A stretch of DNA of 64,000 bases from Synaphobranchus kaupii. Its lineage: Eukaryota > Chordata > Actinopteri > Anguilliformes > Synaphobranchidae. The notes below the pieces were generated by a model that saw only the letters and a program-made list of their open reading frames with translations, searched no databases and was not told the origin of the DNA. Each line of letters starts with the position of its first letter. Within the stretch, counting starts at the first letter, position 1. The position numbers were made by a program, and so were the translations under genes. The stretch is taken from contig CM056387.1 of assembly GCA_029718625.1 (NCBI GenBank), forward strand, positions 35,886,151 to 35,950,150, read 5' to 3'. Positions 35,326-46,100 of the stretch are shown piece by piece.

Positions 35326-35602
35326 CGATGTATGATCGCTTCAGAGAACGTGGCTATACACATAATACTCTTAAAACAGCTCTATCTAAAGCCGCTACTG
35401 TAGAACGCGACTCTCTCTTAACAAGAAAGATGCAGAAAGAGAAATCCGATAGGGTGTTTTTCTCCACCACATACAGCACTAAGGCCCTCGCTGTCGGCAA
35501 CATAATTAAAAAGAATTGGAGCCTGATCCAATGTGATGATGCCTTGTCCAACATATTCCCTGACCCCCCTCTCTGTACATTTAGAAGAGCCCCCAATCTG
35601 AG
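35326..35602 (+). pseudogene. PLE RT-endonuclease linker fragment, inverted
   Basis: Plus strand encodes MYDRFRERGYTHNTLKTAL, later LLTRKMQKEKSDRVFFST, then NIIKKNWSLIQCDDALSNIF and FRRAPNL. The last part matches the minus-strand gene at 24642-25300. It diverges after RRAPNLR into a CTGCAGACTCGCAGACC flank. Its orientation is opposite to the adjoining endonuclease end. Confidence 0.75.
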
Positions 35603-35937
35603 AAGGGTCCATCTGCAGACTCGCAGACCTGGCCTCATTCGTGATCGGCCTCAATCGTGATCGGCCTCATTTGTGATTACAGGAAGTTCGCAAGTGCGCA
35701 TGCGCTTACAAGACGAAGATAAAAAACAGAAAGAGCATAAAGCCACACTGAAATAAAACAATCGCTCGTAATTAATGGAACCTTCTGAATTTCAAAAGCA
35801 ATGCTATCTAGCCTACTGAGTGAAAGTCTGAGAGTTATTCAGCTGAAGTTCGCTCGGTTGCCAGTTAGTGATCAACTATTAGTGTTAGCTATTACGTGTT
35901 ACGTGATTTATTGTTGTAATTAAAGAAAAAAAAGTCG

Positions 35938-36632
35938 GTAACACTTTGCAATAATGTTAGGCTACATGAATTGACATTAACTAATGTAGCTATGTTGTTG
36001 CTAACATTAATTAATGATGTACAAATCCATTAACAAAGCATTCGATTAACTTTTCATTATTTCGTACCCTTATTGAAAGTACAAACCTTTAGCTAATGTA
36101 TTTGTTTCTGTATGCACTTATTGTATGTCGCTTTGGATAAAAGCGTCTGCTAAATGACTGTAATGTAATTTGTCAACCGGTAACTAACTAATGGTAATTA
36201 AGTTTAGCCCATGATAATGGACTTAATTTATCATTAGTTAATGCTACAATCTTAATCGAATTCCGCCTCACTACTGCTGCTGTTGTTTTGGTCAGACGTG
36301 TATATACGTGGTCTAGCTAGCTAATAATTTTCTTAGCTAGAAAACATCATGTCAGCTTCTGAATCAACTTCGGATGAGCCACCGAGGACGAAACGTTGTT
36401 GTCAGTAGCTCGTGTTGTACTATTCAGCTAAACACAGCGCGGCGCAGACATTACGGATTGTAGCCTACTGTTAATAAACAGTTGACAAATACATTTAACT
36501 AATGGTTTGTCATTTCAAACCATTTGTTAATGTTTGAAAATACTTCAATAATATTTGTACATCATTAATTCATATGAACAACTACATTAGTTAATGCTAA
36601 TTCATGTAACCTTATTGTAAAGTGTTACCAGA
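35938..36632. mobile_element. MITE with inverted ends
   Basis: The left end (GGTAACACTTTGCAATAATG) and right end (inverse of GGTAACACTTTACAATAAGG) are inverted. Similarity extends about 100 bp inward through CATTAACTAATGTAG and ATTAATGATGTACAAAT. The interior is non-coding and holds a SINE-tail-like piece (GGATAAAAGCGTCTGCTAAA near 36135). A fragment of the same end also sits at about 38327-38356. Confidence 0.7.
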
Positions 36633-37224
36633 TAGGCCAGTCTTTGGTAGTCAAACCAAGGGCTCTGTTCTACCCTCTATTGTCAAACTTTCCGCCTGAC
36701 TGCTATTGTTTCTACCAGTGATGAACAACTATTGCTGATTTTAACATACTCCTGATGTAGAGTATCGATTTCTCGTGTCTCTTTTTTCCAGCCTCACATT
36801 CAGTGTGTGCCGAACAACCTCTCTCCAGAGCCACCTTATTTCCATCATTCATATATTCATCATTCATGTCCTTGCTGTTACAGGACTGCTATAAATAAAC
36901 TAAAACTTTTTGATCCACTACTACCCTTGTTATCTATTGTCCCTTTTGTGTTCAGTCACCAGCCCTGGCCTTAACAATCCTGGGTAGGATTCATTCTTCC
37001 ACAATTTTTTAAAAGTAATGAATAGAGCAAATTAGACTTTTTTAATATACAATGAACAAAATTTATCTAAAAGAGAAAATAGCTTGATCCATAATGAAAC
37101 CAGAATGAGTACACTGGATCATTAGCATAGCCTATCTAGCTACAAATTTTTTATGTGAAATGGCAACAAATTGGATAAATTAAATAACCTTAGTCACTAC
37201 AAGCAAAATATTGGGGAAATAGGA
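36633..37224. other. No gene recognised
   Basis: AT-rich unique sequence in the spacer of inverted pair 2. Confidence 0.5.
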
Positions 37225-37228
37225 TTAA

Positions 37229-38172
37229 AGCTGCAGTAGGCAAGTTTGAAAATACAGAAGGCTAAAAGACTTCCCTTTTGCTCTCCTCCCTCCAATCTCT
37301 ATTCTAAGCCCCGCCCACCAAATTTTGCTCTGTGCACATGCAGAGACGGAGGGGTTTATTCTACAGGGAGGATATTTTGTTTGTAGATAGTTGCCCTGAT
37401 TGGAGCTCTCTCGAACCAGGGCCTGAAGGTGGTCATCCAAGGCCAAACGATGGGCCAGCTGCCCGTCATCCCTGGCCCCGGGCAGCAGCTCAAGCTGGCG
37501 GCCATGCCCAGTGGAATGAGAACCTGTGTCATGAGGCCATCAGCGGCCTGTCCCGGTTGTGAAGTAGGACCCGGTGTCAGACTGCTATCTGGTGACCTCA
37601 TCAGCAAATTTTCTTCCTTAGCATACAACTATGCATAAAATGTTATAGTTTATCAGAGTTTGTTTGGATCTGTCCCATAGTGTTTTAAATCACCTCTTGA
37701 TACCATGCATGCTTTTCTGGCACACCATTCAGGGTAATTACACTGTTTTGATTGGTATGTGTACAGTATATGAGCTTATTTTAAATGCCTTGGATCAAAT
37801 TTTTAAAACTATTTTATGCTCATTTGCATTTCTCCACTGAATCGATATTTTGAGACGAATGGAGATGTTTAACAAAAAAGGCCAAAATCGACTCAATCGA
37901 ATTGAGAGAATGTGATTATTACATTACATTATTGGTGGGCAGTCTTTATGGGATGAGACCTACAATGATCCTGATCTAGGGCTGGAAATTAAGGAACCAT
38001 TAAGATAAAGCAAATGTTGAATTTGAGTTATGTCATCAATGGACCTCTTGTAAATATGTCATACAGATCATTAGCCTGGATTTAATATCATTAAACATAT
38101 CTAATGCACCCTTGTTTCCCACTCTTAATCCATATAGTTAATGTTGTATTGCCTTTTTCATTAATTGCAGCT
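37229..38172. mobile_element. TTAA-flanked element, piggyBac-like, non-autonomous
   Basis: TTAA at 37225-37228 and 38173-38176 flanks ends AGCTGCAGTAGG and (inverse) AGCTGCAATTAA. The interior is about 944 bp with no transposase. It contains a GC-rich coding-like patch at 37419-37520, unlike the surrounding DNA. Confidence 0.55.
37419..37520 (+). pseudogene. Exon-like fragment of unknown gene
   Basis: The frame gives GLKVVIQGQTMGQLPVIPGP and continues GQQLKLAAMPSGM. Codons favour CTG, GTG, AAG and GGC, in sharp contrast to the AT-rich flanks. It is preceded by CTCTCTCGAACCAG, which looks like a splice acceptor. I cannot name the parent gene. It may be an exon picked up by the surrounding element. 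Confidence 0.4.
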
Positions 38173-38787
38173 TTAAACTAAATGCCCCATTGTGGCTTTT
38201 TAGCCAATCAAGCATGCTTCTAGCTTGCTGTCAAACACAATACTCCCTTATACAAGGTTTTTGAGTGTAGGCTACGTGAGTAATATGTAAGAAAGAATGA
38301 TACTTGAGTTTTTATTAAGAGACAATTCAATTCATGTAACATTATTGCAAAGTGTTAGCGACTTTTTTGTTTTCTTTTATTACAACAATAAAGCACGTAA
38401 CACGTCATAGCTAACACTAATGGCTCATAGCTGTTTCGACAATCTGAAGCCGAGCCAACACGCACCATTCACATAAAAATGAGTACATTTTAGCATATTA
38501 TCACTAACTGGCAACCGAGGGAACTTCAGCTGAATAACTCTCAAACTTTCACTCAGTAGGCTAGATACCATTGCTTTTGAAATTCAGAAGGTTCCATTAA
38601 TTACGAGCGACTGTTTTATTTCAGTGTGGCTTTATGCTCTTTCTGTTTTTTATCTTCGTCTTGTAAGCGCATGCGCACTTGCGAACTTCCTGTAATCACG
38701 AATGAGGCCGATCACGATTGAGGCCGATCACGAATGAGGCCAGGTCTGCGAGTCTGCAGATGGACCCTTCTCAGATTGGGGGCTCTT

Positions 38788-39045
38788 CTAAATGTACAGA
38801 GAGGGGGGGTCAGGGAATATGTTGGACAAGGCATCATCACATTGGATCAGGCTCCAATTCTTTTTAATTATGTTGCCGACAGCGAGGGCCTTAGTGCTGT
38901 ATGTGGTGGAGAAAAACACCCTATCGGATTTCTCTTTCTGCATCTTTCTTGTTAAGAGAGAGTCGCGTTCTACAGTAGCGGCTTTAGATAGAGCTGTTTT
39001 AAGAGTATTATGTGTATAGCCACGTTCTCTGAAGCGATCATACAT
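38788..39045 (-). pseudogene. PLE linker fragment (mirror copy)
   Basis: Mirror of 35326-35602. A GGGGGGG run here is one base longer than the left copy and shifts the final residues. Confidence 0.75.
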
Positions 39046-39049
39046 CGCT

Positions 39050-39249
39050 GGCTAAACATCTTAAAAACGCTCACCAAAGTGCCTCAGTTATATTTACAGC
39101 TATCGGCATTGACATGGTCCCCCCCCACCTCTAGGGGAGGAGATAGACAGAAGAAATTAAACCAAAAAGAGAGCCGCTGGATCGATAGGCTACAGGCCAC
39201 CTCACCCCCAGGTCTAAATGACTCCATAGACTTGGTGTCATTTCTATAG
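39050..39249 (+). pseudogene. PLE endonuclease C-terminal fragment (mirror copy)
   Basis: Mirror of 35124-35325, ending in IDLVSFL and a stop. The linker joins it in opposite orientation, so the inversion existed before the arms were duplicated. Confidence 0.75.
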
Positions 39250-39467
39250 GTTAAGTAGGTTACTTTATTACTTTGTCCATTGTTCATTGCTCATTTCCTG
39301 ATATTTTCTTTATTTTATTTTTACATTATATTTTTATATTATATTGTTTATATTATATTATTTTCTGTTTAACATCAATCTAGTATGTTTGACTTATTGA
39401 TTTGATCTGACTTGTTTTCTTATGTTGCTACAGTATTTATTTTTTCCTTTTAGTTTTTTGAGTTGTT

Positions 39468-39544
<77 letters not shown>

Positions 39545-39685
39545 TATGTATTAGTTTGATGCATTATTGTGTAAGTAATATTGTTTATTCATTTGACATA
39601 ATGATCTATATAACGATCTATTTAATAGATTGTATCTCGACACTGACCCCTTCTGGCTATGTTATATATTGTTCCATTCTTTCAG

Positions 39686-39727
39686 CACCAGCTGATAAAG
39701 TCCCTATGTAGGCCGAAACATGTTGGT
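39686..39727 (+). ncRNA. Hammerhead motif, core-mutated
   Basis: Core CUGAUAA, shared with the left-arm copy at 34657. Confidence 0.5.
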
Positions 39728-40784
39728 TTTTTAATATTCTAAATAATGTGAGCCATTCAATAAAGGCTTTTTAATTTTGTAGAGCTGCCTTGGACTACAA
39801 AACTTCTTCTAATTATCAAAATAGCTAGTTGCAGCCCTAGTTCTATGGGAACATTTGATCTTCAAGGCAATTATAAAACAAACGATCTTTTTTGTTAGAT
39901 TTTTAATGTAAACTATAAATGTATGTCTATTTAACGTTTACAGTGATTCCAGCATAGGACTATATGGACATTAGTCTGTTGAGACTGAAAATATTTCCCT
40001 ATAAAAATTCATGTACGCGGCCATGTACGCGTCCATGTACGCGGCCATGTACGCGGGATGCTGCGCATGTGTTTCGTTATTTTTGACACTGTTGGACCGT
40101 CTCATAAATACGATTAGTGGTGCGCAACACTCATTACACGTGAACGCGTGACCGTTATAAGTCCATGTACGCGGCCATGTACGCGTCCATGTACGCGGCC
40201 ATGTACGCGGGATGCTGCGCATGTGTTTCGTTATTTTTGACACTGTTGGACCGTCTCATAAATACGATTAGTGGTGCGCAACACTCATTACACGTGAACG
40301 CGTGACCGTTATAAGTCCATGTACGCGTCCATGTACGCGGGATGCTGCGCATGTGTTTCGTTATTTTTGACACTGTTGGACCGTCTCATAAATACGATTA
40401 GTGGTGCGCAACAGTCATTACACGTGAACGCGTGACCGTTATAAGTCAATGGGGAAATTGGCATCAAAGCAGGTGTGTGTGTGACACGTTCAGTCGCATT
40501 ATGAGACGTGTGGGTCTCCAGACCTTCCGGTTGCGTAGCATCAAAAAATGCGAACGGGTGTGTGTGTGAACGCATAACAAAATTTCTCTAACAGTGACAG
40601 ACGAGCGTGTACACGCTTTGAGTGCAGTGCGCATCATCTTGTCACGCGTGAAATACAATGCGCACGTCACAACGCACACACACACGCACGCGTAGCAAAA
40701 TTTACCAAGTTAATCACGCAGGCACACACGCGTTGCTGCGCATGTGTTTCGTTATTTTTGACACTGTTGGACCGTCTCATAAAT

Positions 40785-40957
40785 ACGATTAGTGGTGCGC
40801 AACAGTCATTACACGTGAACGTGCGCGTGCACGCGTGACCGTTATAAGTCAATGGGGAAATTACATGACACGTCAGGCGCTGCTGTGCTGCACAGGCATC
40901 AAAGCAGGCGTTGCTGTGCATGTGTTTCGTTATTTTTGACATCAATGGGTCTTCATA

Positions 40958-41000
<43 letters not shown>
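40785..41000. repeat. Satellite end and GCAC/CA microsatellite before gap
   Basis: Satellite sequence like 33700-33877 ends at GGGTCTTCATA (about 40957) and switches directly into a GCAC tetranucleotide run and CA run that enters the gap. Confidence 0.9.
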
Positions 41001-41500
41001 NNNNNNNNNNNNNNNNNNNNNNNNNNNNNNNNNNNNNNNNNNNNNNNNNNNNNNNNNNNNNNNNNNNNNNNNNNNNNNNNNNNNNNNNNNNNNNNNNNNN
41101 NNNNNNNNNNNNNNNNNNNNNNNNNNNNNNNNNNNNNNNNNNNNNNNNNNNNNNNNNNNNNNNNNNNNNNNNNNNNNNNNNNNNNNNNNNNNNNNNNNNN
41201 NNNNNNNNNNNNNNNNNNNNNNNNNNNNNNNNNNNNNNNNNNNNNNNNNNNNNNNNNNNNNNNNNNNNNNNNNNNNNNNNNNNNNNNNNNNNNNNNNNNN
41301 NNNNNNNNNNNNNNNNNNNNNNNNNNNNNNNNNNNNNNNNNNNNNNNNNNNNNNNNNNNNNNNNNNNNNNNNNNNNNNNNNNNNNNNNNNNNNNNNNNNN
41401 NNNNNNNNNNNNNNNNNNNNNNNNNNNNNNNNNNNNNNNNNNNNNNNNNNNNNNNNNNNNNNNNNNNNNNNNNNNNNNNNNNNNNNNNNNNNNNNNNNNN
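41001..41500. other. Assembly gap of 500 N
   Basis: Exactly 500 N between two tandem repeats (CA/GCAC and the 19-bp array). The real sequence is probably more repeat. Confidence 1.
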
Positions 41501-42235
41501 AAACCCCGGGTGAATTGCTGGAAACCCGGGTGAATTGCTGGAACCCCGGGTGAATTACTGGAACACGGGTGAATTGCCTGGAACACGGGTGAATTGCTGG
41601 AACCCGGGTGAATTGCTGGAACCCGGGTGAATTGCTGGAACACGGGTGAATTGCTGGAACCCGGTGAATTGCTGGAACCCGGGTGAATTGCTGGAACCCG
41701 GGGGAATTACTGGAACACGGGTGAATTACTGGAACACGGGTGAATTGCTGGAACACGGGGGAATTACTGGAACACGGGGGGAATTGCTGGAACACGGGGG
41801 AATTGCTGGAACACGGGTGAATTACTGGAACACGGGTGAATTGCTGGAACACGGGGGAATTACTGGAACACGGGGGAATTGCTGGAACCCGGGGGAATTA
41901 CTGGAACACGGGTGAATTACTGGAACACGGGTAGAATTGCTGGAACACGGGGGAATTACTGGAACACGGGTGAATTACTGGAACACGGGTGAATTGCTGG
42001 AACACGGGTGAATTACTGGAACAACACGGGTGAATTGCTGGAACACGGGTGAATTACTGGAACACGGGGGAATTGCTGGAACACGGGGGAATTACTGGAA
42101 CCCGGGTGAATTGCTGGAACCCGGGGGAATTACTGGAACACGGGTGAATTACTGGAACACGGGTGAATTGCTGGAACACGGGGGGAATTACTGGAACACG
42201 GGTGAATTGCTGGAACACGGGGGGAATTACTGAAT
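41501..42235. repeat. 19-bp minisatellite, about 38 copies
   Basis: Unit TGAATTGCTGGAACACGGG with frequent GCT/ACT, ACACGGG/ACCCGGG and GGGTG/GGGGG variants. Its left edge is lost in the gap. Confidence 0.95.
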
Positions 42236-42329
42236 GTGTGTTCAGGCCATCAGGTGAGAGCTGGTGCCAACTTCCAAACTCCACCTCACTGACTCGCTCA
42301 ACTGTGGGCCTGTGGCGGGCATTCATTAC

Positions 42330-42529
42330 TCGATTCTCTCTCTCTTTCTTTCTCTCCCTCCCTTTCTCCTTCTCTCATCTTGCCCCCCCCCTCTCCTTCC
42401 TCTCACTTAATCTTTTTCTCTCCTCTCCATCCCCCTCTTTATTTTCACTCTTTTCCTTCCTGCACTCTCTCTCTGGCTCTCTCACCTACACTCTACTTTT
42501 GTTCTTTTTTTAAATCTTTTCTTTCCCTC

Positions 42530-42609
<80 letters not shown>

Positions 42610-42690
42610 CCTCTTTCTCTCTTCTCCTCCCCTTCTTCTCTCTCTCTCTCTCTCTCTCTCCTCTCTCTCCTCTCTCTCTCCTCTCTGTTT
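42330..42690. repeat. TC-rich polypyrimidine tract
   Basis: Long TC dinucleotide runs with CCTCTCC interruptions. Reading frames through it (Ser/Leu-rich) are artefacts. Confidence 0.95.
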
Positions 42691-43184
42691 TTCGGTTTGA
42701 AAATGCAGTTTTTTGTTGTTGTTTGCTTTATGGGGGCCGGAGATGAAAGTGTGAGTACTGAGGTAATTGGGGAACAGCGTTGGTTACATAAACGCTCAGT
42801 GCTGGCGTACGCGGCGGTAATGATGCTGATATGATAATGGCGGTAATGTCAACGTTCCCCGGGGCCGCGGCCCTTGGTTCGCAGAACGGCTCGTCCCTCA
42901 TTCACTTTTCCGAAAACAACGCCGTTCATTTTTCAAAGAGTGCTGACTCAGAAAAAAATGTTTCAGACAAATCGTTTATCTGGCTTTTTATAAATATTTA
43001 TTTTACTAATTCATAGTATTCGTTTCACACGTACTCCTGCCCGGAATAGCTTTCAGGAGCACTTTGGCATTTCTGTGTACAATGCAGATGGTCAAATGTG
43101 TAAATATTTAAATGTTTTACTGTATTTGAGTGAGTGTATAAATGAACATAATGATCTCAATACCCGATGATGGGAACGGACCAT
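42691..43184. other. No gene recognised
   Basis: Unique, partly CpG-rich sequence (42800-42900) between two repeats. Confidence 0.5.
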
Positions 43185-46100
43185 CAGTCCATCTAGTGAC
43201 CCCAAATCCAGAGCCCATCTAGTGACCCCAAACCCAAGAGCCGGTCTAGTGCAGGTGACCCCAAACCCAGTCCCATAGAGCCGGTCTAGTGCCAGTGTAC
43301 CCAAACCCAGTCCCATAGAGCCAGTCTACCCCAAACCCAGTCCCATAGAGCCGGTCTAGTGCCAGTGTACCCAAACCCAGTCCCATAGAGCTGGTCTAGT
43401 GCCAGTGTACCCAAACCCAGTCCCCTAGAGCCGGTCTAGTGCCAGTGTACCAAACCCAGTCCCATAGAGCTGGTCTAGTGCCAGTGTACCCACACCCAGT
43501 CCCATAGAGCTGGTCTAGTGCCAGTCTACCCAAACCCAGTCCCATAGAGCCGGTCTAGTGCCAGTGTACCCAAACCCAGTCCCCATAGAGCCGGTCTAGT
43601 GCCAGTGTACCCAAACCCAGTCCCATAGAGCCGGTCTAGTGCCAGTGTACCCAAACCCAGTCCCATAGAGCCAGTCTAGGCCAGTCTACCAAACCCAGTC
43701 CCATAGAGGCCGGTCTAGTGCCAGTGTACCCAAACCCAGTCCCATAGAGCCGGTCTAGTGCCAGTGTACCCACACCCAGTCCCATAGAGCCGGTCTAGTG
43801 CCAGTGTACCCAAACCCAGTCCCCTAGAGCCAGTCTAGTGCCAGTCTACCCAAACCCAGTCCCATAGAGCCGGTCTAGTGCCAGTGTACCCAAACCCAGT
43901 CCCATAGAGCCAGTCTAGTGCCAGTCTACCCAAACCAGTCCCATAGAGCCGGTCTAGTACCAGTGTACCCAAACCCAGTCCCCTAGAGCCAGTCTAGTGC
44001 CAGTGTACCCAAACCCAGTCCATAGAGCCGGTCTAGTGCCCAGTGTACCCAAACCCAGTCCCATAGAGCCGGTCTAGTGCCAGTCCTACCCAAACCCAGT
44101 CCCATAGAGCCAGTCTAGTGCCAGTGTACCCAAACCCAGTCCCATAGAGCTGGTCTAGTGCCAGTGTACCCAAACCCAGTCCCATAGAGGCTGGTCTAGT
44201 GCCAGTGTACCCTAACCCAGTCCCATAGAGCCAGTCCTAGTGCCAGTGTACCCATAACCCAGTCCCATAGAGCTGGTCTAGTGCCAGTGTACCCAAACCC
44301 AGTCCCATAGAGCTGGTCTAGTGCCAGTGTACCCAAACCCAGTCCCATAGAGCCGGTCCTAGTGCCAGTGTACCCAACCCAGTCCCATAGAGCTGGTCTA
44401 GTGCCAGTGTACCCAAACCCAGTCCCATAGAGCCAGTCTAGTGCCAGTGTACCCAAACCCAGTCCCATAGAGCCGGTCTAGTGCCAGTGTACCCAAACCC
44501 AGTCCCATAGAGCTGGTCTAGAGTGCCAGTGTACCCACACCCAGTCCCATAAGAGCTGGTCTAGTGCCAGTGTACCCAAACCCAGTCCCATAGAGCCGGT
44601 CTAGTGCCAGTGTACCCAAACCCAGTCCCATAGAAGCCGGTCTAGTGCCAGTGTACCCAAACCCAGTCCCATAGAGCTGGTCTAGTGCCAGTGTACCCAA
44701 ACCCAGTCCCATAGAGCCAGTCTAGTGCCAGTGTACCCACACCCAGTCCCATAGAGCCGGTCCTAGTGCCAGTGTACCCAAACCCAGTCCCATAGAGCGG
44801 GTCTAGTGCCAGTGTACCCAAACCCAGTCCCATAGAGCCGGTCTAGTGCCAGTGTACCCAAACCCAGTCCATAGAGCCAGTCTAGTGCCAGTGTACCAAA
44901 CCCAGGTCCCATAGAGCTGGTCTAGTGCCAGTCTACCCAAACCCAGTCCCATAGAGCGGGTCTAGTGGCCAGTGTACCCAAACCCAGTCCCATAGAGCCG
45001 GTCTAGTGCCAGTGTTACCCAAACCCAGTCCCATAGAGCCGGTCTAGTGCCAGTGTACCCAAACCCAGTCCCATAGAGCCAGTCTAGTGCCAGTGTACCC
45101 AAACCCAGTCCCATAGAGCTGGTCTAGTGCCAGTCTACCCCAAACCCAGTCCCATAGAGCCGGTCTAGTGCCAGTGTACCCAAACCCAGTCCCATAGAGC
45201 CGGTCTAGTGCCAGTGTACCCAAACCCAGTCCATAGAGCTGGTCTAGTGCCAGTGTACCCAAACCCAGTCCATAGAGCCAGTCTAGTGCCAGTGTACCCA
45301 AAACCCAGTCCCATAGAGCCGGTCTAGTGCCAGTGTACCCACACCCAGTCCCATAGAGCTGGTCTAGTGCCAGTGTACCCAAACCCAGTCCCATTGAGCC
45401 AGTCTAGTGCCAGTGTACCCAAACCCAGTCCCATAGAGCCGGTCTAGTGCAGTGTACCCAAAACCCAGTCCCATAGAGCCAGTCTAGTGCCAGTGTACCC
45501 AAACCCAGTCCCATAGAGCTGGTCTAGTGCCAGTGTACCCAAACCCAGTCCCATAGAGCCGGTCTAGTGCCAGTGTACCCAAACCCAGTCCCCATAGAGC
45601 TGGTCTAGTGCCAGTGTACCCAAACCCAGTCCCATAGAGCCAGTCTAGTGCCAGTGTACCCAAACCCAGTCCCATAGAGCCAGTCTAGTGCCAGTGTACC
45701 CAAACCCAGTCCCTAGAGCCGGTCTAGTGCCAGTGTACCCAAACCCAGTCCCCATAGAGCTGGTCTAGTGCCAGTGTACCCAAACCCAGTCCCATAGAGC
45801 CAGTCTAGTGCCAGTGTAACCCAAACCCAGTCCCCATAGAGCCGGTCTAGTGCCAGTGTACCCACACCCAGTCCCATAGAGCCGGTCCTAGTGCCAGTGT
45901 ACCCACACCCAGTCCCATAGAGCCCGGTCTAGTGCCAGTGTACCCAAACCCAGTCCCCATAGAGCCAGTCTAGTGCCAGTGTACCCAAACCCAGTCCCAT
46001 AGAGCTGGTCTAGTGCCAGTGTACCCAAACCCAGTCCCCATAGAGCCGGTCCTAGTGCCAGTGTACCCACACCCAGTCCCATAGAGCTGGTCTAGTGCCA

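Larger units (their letters stand above)
33880..35975. repeat. Inverted-repeat pair 2, left arm
   Basis: Reverse complement of about 38330-40784. Order: satellite core, two short 12-mer blocks with the intervening 100-bp satellite, PLE 3' region on the minus strand with AT run, endonuclease end, inverted PLE linker, then about 370 bp of unique DNA ending near TTTGCAATAATGTTA. The left arm lacks about 350 bp that the right arm has near 40450-40660. Confidence 0.82.
38330..40784. repeat. Inverted-repeat pair 2, right arm
   Basis: Reverse complement of 33880-35975, with the extra satellite segment at about 40450-40660. It includes the mirrored PLE linker, endonuclease end, 3' region, AT run (39475-39540) and three short satellite/12-mer repeats (40004-40340). 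Confidence 0.82.

Noticed and set aside
36350..36410. GGATGAGCC...GGACGAAACG as another hammerhead
   Set aside because: The first core strand does not read CUGAUGA and no flanking stem I is evident. It more likely reads as a short peptide start (MSASESTSDEPP).
40852..41852. Frames of about 200-299 residues spanning 41001-41500
   Set aside because: They cross the second N gap and join two different tandem repeats.
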